A program made the position numbers and the translations under genes. The notes under the pieces were generated by a model. The model was not told the DNA's origin, ran no database searches, and saw nothing but the letters and a program-made list of their open reading frames with translations. This document shows, piece after piece, positions 33,801 to 46,705 of a stretch of 64,000 bases of DNA. Source of the DNA: Aldrovandia affinis (taxonomy: Eukaryota; Chordata; Actinopteri; Notacanthiformes; Halosauridae); assembly GCA_029706075.1 (NCBI GenBank), contig JAINUG010000015.1, forward strand, positions 2,568,307-2,632,306, read 5' to 3'. The stretch's first letter is position 1. Each line of letters begins with the position of its first letter.

Positions 33801-36570
33801 AAGTGCTCCATATGTTGTCCAGATAACTATTTGGCATCATTTTGTCTGACATTGACTGTTCTGCAGATACGACAAAACCTGGAATACAAGTTCTGTAATT
33901 GTATATTAAAGTTACAAAAACTGGAAGTCATTTCCAAGCTAATGCTTGTTGTGTGTTGAATTAAAATGACCAATGAATCATTAGTCAGATTAATTAACAA
34001 AGAAAATTATTTAAATATAAAATTAAATGCATCATGTATCATTAATTCAGTGTTGATGTAGTGTTTACCTTATTTTAAGCCATTTCCTAAATTAAAGAGC
34101 AAATCAATAGGCTTCTTGCTCTCAACACAGACAACCCAAATCCAGCAGATGGAGCCAGCACAGTTGACCAACAGGATACCAACTCAATTACAGTCTCAAC
34201 AAATACAAAATGTGTTTAGTCAAGGTTTAGGACCAGATCATCTCTTACAGATCCCATGTCTGATATACATGTCTGCTATGTTTTGGTCAAGAAAAAAATC
34301 AAATATATCTGTTCCTTACACAATTAAACTTTTGGGACTAAAGATAATTCCAAATTCAACTTTATGCTGCACAAGAATGTAATACAAATAAATGGTCATT
34401 TATCATGACTCTCTTAAAATAGATGTAGGGACAATATTGTTACATATTATATGTATATTTAAAATATCATCACTGATATTATGCAGACATGTTACCAAAA
34501 AGATATTATCAGGTGTGAGGCCAACAAGGTGTGCAGTACAGTACCTAAATATACATGTGCACTGTTTCTATTGTACACAGTGACCAGTGGCCAGCATCTG
34601 TACTGTTTCTATTGTACATATGGTTCACAGGGGTTGTGAATGTGAAAGCCACAGACACACACTGGGAGTTATACTCATTCCTTCTTATTGGTACAGTCCT
34701 TAATCCAAAGAGGTAGTCACAAGCATCCTCTAGAGGCAGCGGTGAGTTTCAGTTAATTGCTATCAGTTTTGATGTGGTACAGTGATAGTGACTAATGTTA
34801 ATTTTAGAATTCAAGTTTGATATGGGTACTATGCCGGCAGAGCTCCATGTAAAGTCATGATGTGGAATGAAAGTTACAACAAAGAAATGAGAAACATAGT
34901 ACCAGCTGCCATTTTACAATTTGCCTCATAAAGGTTTTGATTTGGAGAACAGGTATATTTGATCCATACATATTTGATGTTTCCTCTGAGGAAGAGCCTT
35001 GGTAGCAAGTCAGCTGCTGATAATTCACTAGCTAAATAAATGTGGCTTGGCAAAATTAATATCAGCTATATTATAGTCAATGCTTGAGTTTTATTATTCT
35101 TGAGTCAACAGGTCTATTTGCTGAGTTCCAATTCAAACATATTGATTATAAACACATTACTATGTTTCTGTTAATGGGGAAATTAAACAATGTCTTCGGC
35201 CAATAATACATACGGCTGCAATTCACGATGTGAATTTTAAACTAGTGACCAGATTTTTGGACAAACACAATAGGTTGATATTAGGGTGTTTTTTTATGTT
35301 TTCTTAATGTGAATTCATTTTTGTTGCGGTATAATAATACTCAACATACTCTAATGGTCAACATGAACCTTTGACACTTACACATATGCTTAAAGGGAGC
35401 TCCACCACCTCCAAAATCACAGAATTCACAACCTTGTATTAATTTAGTATAGAGCTGCGTGCTAACCATGGGACCAACCTATGTTAATCTGCCACTTTCA
35501 GAGTCTCAAAGGCTCTCTCGGCTTATGCATAATGTGAAAATGGATGCCCTGGAATGTCCGCCCACAACACGATTAGCTTCGGCCTGTCATTCATTTCATG
35601 GACATTACCCTCATATCTTTTTGTTTCCTTTAAATGATTGTTGCCCAAAATTCAGCAACCCTATTGTTCAATGTTTAAATGTATTCATAAATTCAATGCA
35701 CCCCTAATTTACTCAGATTTCCAAAAAACATGCAATAGTCTCAAAGGGCTTTGATAAATCTTTCCTAAGGACCTCCGATTAAAATGATTTAGGAAGAAAA
35801 TCCTGAGATCATCCTGAACATTGATGCTTTTAGCACAGCTCTTACAATCACCAGAGGCAAGCAAACAGCTAGTCTTACATTGTTTCAGTTAAAAGCAATA
35901 GGTTCAGACATTTAATTTAACCTCTGAGATTCTACTGCTTTCCCCTGCAATCTCTTCTAATAAGAAAGCTCCCATTGGTGCATGGTAAAAAAAAGTAAAA
36001 AGGCACAATTCATCTGTGTCAAGAAAGTTGCCGCAAAAGAAAGAGGCATGGCGCAGAAGCACAGGAGGGAGGAGGGAGAACCTCTCAGGGTTGTAGAGGC
36101 TGAGCAGGAGGCTGGGGAGGGTCTGAGGGGCCCGAGGAGAAGGAAGAGGCTGAGAACATGACCAGAGCGTTGGAAAAAGGACAAAGCTGTAGCGGAGGAG
36201 AGAAGGAAACAGGAAGAAGAAGCAGATAGGAACACAAAGGTCAGAACTAATCAGGGAGCATCAGCTCTTGGTGAAATATCTGGTCTTTCTGGTCCATGAA
36301 TAACACTTAGCAGAAGTACTGACTGCTTGGCTCCCTCTACAGTGGAAGCAGGGTCTCACTGATGACAGTGGTATAAGGCATGTAGTGTATCTTCATCTGT
36401 TCTTGTCTAGCACAAAGCTATAATAAAAACATACCCTCTCACAGGCCATGCATTTCACTGCTGTTGTTTGTCATGTGGGTGAAGAAGGAGAAGCAACGAT
36501 ATATACATTTTGTAGGTTCTGTACTGCATTGTGCATGCTGAAAGTGTCTAATATTGAACATGGAACACAA
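30900..36570. other. Intergenic stretch between convergent PGAP6 and RGS11
   Basis: AT-rich, with a short TA run at 31,578-31,593. I see no exons, element ends or tRNA-like signals. Short open frames here lack any splice or family support. Confidence 0.4.
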
Positions 36571-36572
36571 AG

Positions 36573-36586
36573 TTTATTGGTTTATT
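36573..36586 (-). terminator. rgs11: Candidate RGS11 poly(A) signals
   Basis: On the minus strand two AATAAA hexamers lie at 36,586-36,581 and 36,578-36,573, about 645 bases past the RGS11 stop. Confidence 0.45.
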
Positions 36587-37228
36587 GTAATCAGTTTCAT
36601 CACAGCGCATTAACAACCTACATAAACATGCAAAGCATTGCCTTAATTGACAGTGATATACATGCAGACAAACAAAAAACAAAGACCACCAAATTTGAAC
36701 CGTTCCATCCATTCATCCTAATATGTGTGCTGAAACGTAGTAAAGGGAAAAAGACTACAGTATTACTTGTATAAATGATTATTTAAAAAGCATAGCTTCA
36801 ACTTGTCAATGACTCTGTCCAATGCAGACATGATTATGGATAAATATACCAGTACAAAATTAAATAGTGTCATTTGTATCTCAAGCCAATATTTAAAGTT
36901 TCAGTCTGTGGTGCAAATATACAGTACTTGTGCCAATGAAATGTTCCACAAATGCTGATCTGCTTGCCCCTACATTGCAGGCATGAGAGACTAACTGGAA
37001 TAGATCTATAGGTACAAATCCTTTAGTTGCATATGTATAAAATGAAGCATCTTGGCCAGCAGTCACTCACCTCTGATCCATTTTTTAAATATATATTTAA
37101 AAAAATTTAAATTAATGAATGAATGAGAAGAACAAAATTGTTAAGTATGGTATGATTAAGAATACTCCACACAAACTTCAGGAAAGCATTCTCCACAAAC
37201 CCATGTCTGGGATGGCAGCCGGGTGTGT

Positions 37229-40200
37229 TCACACCTGAGAAACAGTTCCAGAGCAGGTAGCTGCTTGGGCTGCTGGGGCTGCACCTTCTGCATTCCGTGA
37301 TGACCCAGAGGGCTTTGACTTCCCATCCTCCTCTGTGGTGTGGCAGGCCAGAGCGGGACTAGGGCTTGAATGGCGTTGGCGTCTCATGAAGGGGAAGACA
37401 CTGCGACAGGCAGGCAGGGCGTATGTTCACTCACACATGCTTGCTCAGAAATAATACTCAATATTAGTAATAACAGAATAGAACAAGCAGTTGCATTACA
37501 GCGAGCCAATGAATGCTGAGCTCTTCCTGCAAATAATGCACATCAATCTCCAGAGAGATGGATAGATAGGTATAAAATAGTATTGTCACTGATATATTTT
37601 CTTTTAATGAAAAATAAAGAATTAAAAAATTGACCTTTTCTTGGTCTCCTGTGGCACTATGGCTTTGGCAAGCATGTTCTTGTACCGATCAGACTTTAAG
37701 TATCTAGGGTAGGAGTCCTGCAGGTGAGTAGAAGAAGTAAATCAGGACATGTGACAGGAGGACATTTTTAGGACATCTGCCATCAAAGAGAAAATTTTTT
37801 GAGTGCAGAGGATCTTAAGGAACACTATCTTCCTAAGCAGCCTGAATGAACCTGATGCATAATAACCTCCTGTTCTCTCTCACTTACTACTAGTGAAACA
37901 AAGGTATGTTTTCTAAACATGGCCTTTGAATGGACCACAAAGATGAGTGGGAGACAGTCTTACTTTTTTCATCAGGAAGTAGATGTGCATTTGGGCGTCA
38001 TCCATGACAAACCGATGCGGGGTCTGGATGCCCATTAGAGTCTTCTCCATGGTCTTGCTGTCAATGTTAACCCATCTGCTGGCCCCTGGTGCAAGGAATT
38101 GCCTGCAGAACAGCCGAGCAACATCAGAATCCTAACAAGTGAGAATAGCAGTGAATCATATTGAGGGCACAAACTGTGATACACAGCCATATTCTGTTTT
38201 TAATATCCAGTAAGGCCTGATAGAAGTAAGCAACAATATGCCACATGCAAACATGTTAGAGAAAATGAAGGCCCAATCTTGCATTCCAGAGCAGAATGTT
38301 TCATAACTATGTTAGGTTTATGGCCTTCTTTTTTAAGCGCACTTACGTGAACATTTCTTCCACTTTATGTGCAATTTTAGAGGTTTCCCCGTGCCTGATG
38401 TCTTCGCATGCTTGCCAAAAACAGAGGTTCTCCGCTGATAAAAAATAAATGTGCATACCTCAATTATTAATGTGGAAATAGCTCTTCAAATTAACAAATT
38501 CAATTGATGCTATATTAACAACAGAAACCTAAGTCTGAGAGACTGGAAAGTCACGCATGCTGAATCAGAAGAGCCAGACATGAAAAGCATTTTTTTTTCT
38601 CATTTTGCACATCTTCTCTGATGTGGATGGCGTTTGTGTGCGGTGTGTGAGGCTCACCACTAAACTCTTTCTCCAGGTATTGCATTAGCTCATGCCTTCC
38701 CAAGGGGTCATTCAGCAGCTCCATGAAGCTAAAGCTCCATCGCTCCACCCTCAGCTTGGTCGGGGTGCTCACCCTGCACAGAAACACAGATGCCCCATTA
38801 ACAGAAAAAAGATTTCCATTGCAAAGCACATTTGCAGGGGAGCAGTATCGCATACTGGCAAGATACACTGACCTGCCCTCTGAATATTGCAGATTTTAAT
38901 CCTATCTGGTGGTACTGCTATTTTACCTTTTAAGAAAATGTCCTGCTGCTTTGGTAAAGGCCTAGATGTGTGAATGTATAAAATGATAAACTGCAAGGTT
39001 TACATTTTAAAAATGTACTACAGGCACTCAACTACATGTCTCCTTGAGTACCTGCTATGCAAATAAATAATGCAGAAAATGCCAATAGATGGAATGGCTC
39101 TCACTGAGCTGTGCTTATGCAATGGATTGGCTTCCACTGTAATTCTCTTATGATCCCTGCTGAAAAAATACTCACAAATCCAGTGGCTAATACAATGAGG
39201 AAACTGAAGTGGTTCACACAGTAACACAATCAGAGAAATATCACAGAAAAATTGTGCAAGAGGTGAAATTAGGCAAGAACGATGCTCACATGTCTGAATT
39301 CATCAACCAGTGCATGGTGTCGTCTGTTATCCAAGGGTTGCTGGGAAGGCATCCTTGCATGATGGGATCATGGGCCAGATACTGCTCACTGAATTTAACA
39401 AAGCTGAAAGAGACACCGGCAGCACCAGCAACAATCATATCAGACCAGTATCCATTTGCTGCAAACATACAGTATCAAGCCTTATTATTTATAACGTTGT
39501 TAATCATCCTGAAAAACAAATAAATTTACTTAATCTGCATGTGGAACAGGGCAACATAGCAAGGCTATTCAAATATGTGAGGATCATAATACTTTATGAT
39601 TTATGACAAAATAATTAAATACAGTAATTCTTCTCAAAGCTACCTTCATCAAACCTGATTGCTTTGCCTCGGTTTGTTTATAACCTTCCTACTTTTTATA
39701 AGCATTAAATTAACTCTTTTTTGTTTCTTTACTGGATACCAGTAGAAGCCAAACCATGTCACCATTTCAAGGCAATCGCTCACCTATCCAATCAAGCAAG
39801 GTTTGAACAGTTTTATAAATCCATCTTTGTTTGTCCTTGCTAGCTTATTAAAGCATTTTTGATAGTAGCTAGATATGGTTACATCCATAATACAACACAT
39901 TTTCATGTTGTTTTGATTAAATCCAGGTGGAAGATAATTTCTTAGGCTATGTACTGCTTCATGGACTACTGTAATGTGGTAGCTTGCTGGCTGCAAGCTA
40001 GCAGCTAAGTAAAAAAATGAAGAAATTATTAGTTACATCTTGTACCTAGTGTAATGCTATATATTGGCTAGTGTTACAGGATTGTTCAAGCATCATGATA
40101 CCGCCATTATACTATAGCTTTGATGTTATATGAATGCTATGAAAATTGTTTTAATATGCAGACAAAGTTTTTTGACAAACATTAACAATTTTGTCTTTGT

Positions 40201-43200
40201 AAACCTCTGGAGATGATTTCAGTAACATTTGTGTGGTTGTAAAATAACTATATTGTCATCCTAAGCATTTCTATAGTACTTAAGTGCAGGCTACTGCATC
40301 AATGTTCTAAGAGCAGTTAGGCCATACAAGGCCAAAGTGAAAAACAGAAAGCCACATTCTATGCTAAAATATCTCTGTGATATAAAAAAGCGCCTTTGTG
40401 GATGACAATGAAAGTCCATTTGCTGTACTATTAACATGCCTGAGCAGCTCTATGAGGTAGAGAGAGAATCTAGGCCAGGGAGACATAATATCTTGCACTA
40501 AGCATTAGTTGCATTAATACACAAACACAAGACAGGGAATCACAGCATAATTCCCCAAATGAATGAAATCTAACATAATACATAGGGGCATTGTCGGTGG
40601 CTGTTAAAACTGGTAATAGAGTGGTGATATTGACAGTTGGCTTCTAGGAGAAAGACAGTTTGACATACCTTTCGAGACATATTGAGGACTTAACCCGAGT
40701 TCGTAACAGGGCTTTTTTGTTGTGTTCGATCTGGACCCATTCACCACAGATGGCAACAGAAAAATATAAAGGAGAAATTGCATGCAGTTAGCAGATGTCA
40801 AATATGTTTCATGGTTCCTTGCTTATTTTCACTTTAATTTTAAGCAAGAATCTGAATACATACTATGAAATGTAAATTCACATTACATAAATCACATTTC
40901 TTTCTGTTGTTTTGTTCATAAGTTAAATCTGCTGAAAGTTAAATCTTTCTGGATTTACCTCTTTTTTGTAGTATTCAGTGTTCTTTTCTGGAGGAGAAAG
41001 AAAGGGGTAAACAATAGAGAAAAAAATATATATTTAAGTTTTTCAGTATCTAATGCTAAGTTTGTAAAATGTAAAAAATATTACCGGGAAAACACAAGCG
41101 TTAAAACATCCATTTTACCCATATGACATACATAATACAGTCTGATCATGGCATACTTACATTTGAAGGAATAGGATGCAAAAAGAGACAGAAAAAAGCT
41201 CAGTATTACCAATGATTACTTGTCAGTTCAAAATATATACCATAAGCTTCATTAAATGATCAATGAGCAATGGCTTAACCTCTTAAATAACATTTTATTA
41301 TTTTTAAATTGTATTTCCGTCATATTCAATACATATAGTAAACATCACATAAAGCTGAACTGAAAATAGTTATAACATTTAATTAACAGTTTTATTGCAA
41401 AAGGTTCATGCACAGAACTTATTTCAGTATAGTTTGTGTATTTTTTTATTTACAAAATAACATAAATGTTCTCAAAATATATTATGTTTCTTAGAAGTAA
41501 AGTAATTAATGTACTTTGTGACATACTTCAATTCTGTTACATCTGATTTGAAAGGCATCATGAACATCTAGATGCAGGTAAACACTCTCCTGTTTTTGGT
41601 TTCATACTGAATGCTAGAGGAAGTGCTGTCAGGGACTCCATGCTATGTCATTACAGTCCACAATCTTCTCCACCACTGTTTAATCATTGTGCGGCAGGGT
41701 TATAGGATGCCAAAGATTCTTGTTTCCTGCTGTATTTTCACCAGCTAGCACAGATTGAATCACTAGAAAATAACTACATGACGAATGGAACATTTGTAAT
41801 CTACTTAATGAGATGTAAAACTAAGCACTCAAGAACATAGAACCCAAGCTTAATCTACACATGCATGGTGTGGTTCGATGCAGGAGTCTCATTAAAAACG
41901 ACAGAAGCAGCATAAATTATTTTGGTTGACAGATTGTGATTAATTGAGATGGAAACGTAAATGAACTCTTACTGACCAGCTGTACGCGAGAGCTGAGGCA
42001 GTTTCGTCGTTCTGGGCCATGTTCAAGGATGTCAAATGCTCCTGGCTACAGAGAGTCAGGGAATAATTTCACTGCAGTATGATATCAAATCAAGAAACAT
42101 ATTTCCTTTTGGAGTAGTTATATCTATAATTTTCAACACGTAAGGACTTATTGATGAGATGAGAAATAGTATGCTGCAATATTCAAAAGTATCACATCTG
42201 GTTGTGGACATAATTGCTTTTGTAATAGCAGAAGCACCTCCAATAAAAAAGAAAAAAGAAAGAAAGAAATGGCTCTAGTGGACGTGAGCCTAGGAACCTT
42301 TTTAACGGATGACACAATTCACAATGCATCCTATGAAAAATTAGCTTCTATTCCTACATTTCCTACTGTGTGAAATTAGATTTAAAAATGTTAAAATAGA
42401 TTTTCATGAACATTCTTTCCGCAAAAAGGAAAGCAACAGTATCTAGTCAAAACAGGAAAGTAAAATAATGTTATACTTTACTATATCTCAGACAGAAGCT
42501 CTTGGACATAGCTCATTTTAAATGAGTCAATACTAGTATTGATGATTGTACAATTTCTGTATAGGTTGTCTTGTCTTGCAATAATGCCCATAATATCCGG
42601 TCACATCCAGCATTTAGCTGCAGAAAAAGTGGTTTAATTTGATATTAAACAGATTTCCTATTGAATTAAATGAATAAAGACAGTGAGCACAGAGGAAAAC
42701 TGGAAGCTGGCCTCACAGAGGGATTTTTCTTAATGTGAAGACCTGAACTGTTGAAACAGTCGGTATACCGCCTTCCCCATTTGGCTGGTCAAATATTTCC
42801 CCAATACTGATGCAAAAACATCCCCACTGATCATTTGTAAGAGAATTAAATGGGCATTTGATCTACAGGAGAGAGCTTAAAAACCTCTGCTCTTTATCTG
42901 GATTTATGGTTAATATTTACTAGGAGCTTAATGGGCTGTGTGGCGGCCCAGCTTAAAGGGGTCTGCACCACAGCCTCTTTTCTCCCATCTTTTGCAGCCT
43001 GAACCATCCACCGATAAAAGCTTCTTTTGCATCTGAACCTATGTCAACTTAAAATAGAAGCTATGAAACAGAATCACTGCTGCAGGGCCTGACACTGGGT
43101 TGCACACTCTTAACAGCTTAGGAGAGAGATTTGTCTCCATACAATAAGGGTAAATGTCACATGAAAGCTGTTTAAATCCCACTTGCCCTAAAATTGTTTG

Positions 43201-46200
43201 GATAGTTCTTAAGCTTTGACCTCACGTGACATCCCCTCCTTTCTGCATGCCATCAAGCAAGAACAAGATAGATTCCTCGTCTTTATGTACATAACGATCC
43301 GAGGCTAAATATAGCCTTCTCATTTTCATACACTAGACACTGTCAGAGAGGGTAGTGTGATACCCATGCTGTGCCAGAGCTATGAGACAGGAAGCTTTTT
43401 CACTCAACCGAACGCTGGCATCCCCATTCCAGATAGTTCCTTTCTTGGGGGGTTTCAGAAGAAAATATTTTGGCCATAAGGATGGAAAATGTCACATAAA
43501 GGCAGGGGTCCAGCTGGAAGAGGGGGGTGGCCAAGGATTGCGATGGAAGGCAGTGGCTGCATTGTGCTTTGCCCTGGAGCCAAGCTTTCTCCGGCATTAA
43601 ACTCTGTCTCCCCCATCCTTTTATTTCATACAATCCTCCTGCTTTATTTATGAGCCTCCATATATATAGAGAGAGAGAGAGAGTAAGAGAGAGACAGCAC
43701 ACTTTTTCATTCTACTCCCTGCACACCCCCACCCCCTACCCCTCTTCTGCTCCAGATTTTTTTCTAAACCAGATGTCGTGCATTATGCTTTTAACTGACA
43801 AACTGAATATTTCATAACCATGGTAAGACACAAGGCAAAAAAAGGTGACGCCATACCCTTAAAACACTAAGGATCTGACATGTTTATTTAATTTGAAGTT
43901 AAAGAGAAAGAGTGGAGAGAGAGAGAGAGAGAGGGAGATAACCTTTTACCGGTACTGGGGCAATGCAGAGGCTGAGCCGAGACTGCAAAGAAAACTATTC
44001 CTGGACCAAGCTGGAGAGATGATGCATTCTGCATCTCCAGCCTCTGCAGTGAGATTGTAACATATACTGTACATGGAATTAACCCTTAGTGTTGGAGTGA
44101 ATCAGAATGCATTTTATATTTCAGGATATCGTCTCATTCTTAGCAAATCGTCAGAGTTTTAATATTATAATAAATGTAAATTGTAATACATTACATTTTA
44201 ATCACATGTCAGAAATGCTTGGCTCTACTAAAATCATTATTTTGCTATTAGAGACTATTTAGAGATGGAGAGGAGAAGACTTGTGGGACTTACTGGGGGC
44301 CTGTTGACAAGCCAAAATGCTTGTTCCTGGCATTCCAAAACAATGCGATCAGCCTTCCGTCTCTGCTTAGCTGCCCTGGTTGAAGAAAAACGTATGGTTT
44401 TCCACATTCAATAATGTTTTGGAAATTCTTCTCTATTTTTCTTGCACTCTATAATTCTATACAATCTCCTAAAAACAGGTTAAATATCATTTCATATTAC
44501 CCATAACCTCTCTACACACTACATTGGCTCTTTACTACAAAAACTATTGTACTTAGATGCTGAAGAAGAGGTCAGAGTTTACAGGAGGCGAGGTTTACTT
44601 GTGAAATTCTGCCAGAGACATTTGCAAAGCAAAAACATTTTGGAAGTGTGTTTACCTTAGCTGTTCTCTTGCTTGCATCACCACAAAGTCCCAGGTATGG
44701 TTAATCCGCTTGTGCAGTAGATTGTAATTGTCCTAGAGGAGAAAAAAAGAGCAGTCTGTGTTTGAAGAAGTGCAGGGCTGTCCTGCATTACATGCACCTG
44801 AGCAGAATGAGTCACCCACCAGTCTAGGAGAATGTCTTCCACCCAATAACCCAATTTATGTAAGAGTCACTTGCAGTTACTTACAATGAAGAGAATATAA
44901 ACTTTTATCAAGCTGGATGATATTTTATGGAGGGATCTCAATGGATCCATTGAAAGGTTTGCAATGGATAACACCTAACATGCCAGAATTTTTTTTTTTT
45001 TTGCTATTCTAACTGTGATGTGAAGAGTAACATTCTGATGACAAAAGAAAACGTGCACCATACCAAAAATGCAATCTCTCAGGACGTTATAAAAAGATTT
45101 TGACATCAGTTAACCCTACTAGTGTAAGACATTCCAGTATGTTTCTGTCTTACCCTTGTAAGTAAAGGTGCTAAATATTTCAAGAACATTGCCAGCTACA
45201 CCAACTCCTTGTGCTCCTCAAAATGGTAACTCTCAAAATGTTCAGTTTTACCTTTTCGTAGTCTATCAGTTCTCCTTGTTTCCGGATGTTCTTCTTTGCC
45301 AAATAAATAGCTTTATCACATATGAGAGAAGAGAACAGTACAAATCAGAAGTGCATTCTTTCCAAATAACATTATTTTACTACAAAGAAATAATTTATAG
45401 AGTGTCTTAGAGTGCAATCAATCCAAGGAATGGGGACTCACCATAGTCCAGCTCTGAAGCAGGCCATTTGTTTGTCGTCCAGAAGTATGGAGTCTTGACA
45501 GATCAAATTAAAGAAATTCACAGGTAAAGCTGCTGAATTCAGAAGCATTGGAAATAAATTCCTCTAAACAAACATTATTTACATGAAGAATGGCTTTTTC
45601 CACATATACAGATTTAAAAATGTTGTTCTTGAACAAGAATCAGTATGTAGTGGAAATTAATATCTATAACACAGTACAACATATCATAGAAATGTGCATG
45701 GGGGTATGGACTAAGATTTACCTGAAAACGATATGGAGTGTCGTCTGGTCTGAGGAAGAGCATCCTTGGGTCTTTCAGCGGGTAAATGTAGCCAAACTTC
45801 ACAATCAGATTACCCACATGTATCGCCTCTGAAAAGGATACGTTTACAAATCTCAAACAACAATGTCAGTTCAAATAACATTTTACATGTGTTTTGGTCA
45901 CAATGTTTTAGAAAACCTGTGGGGGTGATGTGTGTGAATGATTTTAGAGAGAAGCTGATGTAAATTCCTTCCCATGTGAATATGCTATAATAACAGAACT
46001 GTACATACGTACTGTGCCTACCAAAATATTTTTCTTTTGCAATGTTTACCCATACAGTGTGCCATGGGCCTGTTATTGGGTCATATGGCAAATATGCAGA
46101 CATACGCCCGCAGCGGCAGCAACTGAGCATTCCATGTCTGGACTTGCATTAATTCAGAGTAATGGGGAGATCACCACCTGGTGCCAGGTTGCGGGTGCTA

Positions 46201-46665
46201 TTGGTTCAGACAGATTATTGGAGGGTGTGCCCTGAATCCTATGGGGAGATGCAGCCTGTGCCACAGTCACGCAGGGCTCCCCAGAGGGATTTCCCATTGG
46301 CACAGCAACAGGGCTGCTGAGGGTTGCCTGGTGTTTACATGCAAGTCGTCTGCTTAGTGAAGCAGCAAGCAGTGAAAACAGCCCAGAATTGTTTGAACAA
46401 AGCACCTGCTGTCCTCAGTGCCTGTTTTCCCAATGAGCAATGCATTTCTGCCCTGTAGATCCATCCTAAATCTTTATCGTTGTTTCGGAAGAGGTATCTT
46501 TTCAGCTTATTCATGCTTTGATGAGTTGTACCCTTTAATTGTACAGTCTGCTCTGAAATGGGATGCTGACCCCTGCGCCTTTAATACCTCAACTGGACAT
46601 TGGGAAATGGGAAATGATGTTACTGTAGAGGAGATCACAAGGAAGAAACTCAACATGTACATGTT

Positions 46666-46705
<40 letters not shown>

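Noticed and set aside
40959-40982. Alternative RGS11 exon 10 acceptor inside AAAAG
   Set aside because: It would restore frame with the upstream exon 9 donor, but CTCCAG with its strong pyrimidine tract, paired with the GTAAGA donor, is a better and also in-phase solution.
41150-41190. A strong-looking GTAAGTATG donor on the minus strand in RGS11 intron 9
   Set aside because: No acceptor and no coding sequence precede it. The upstream bases are a pyrimidine tract.
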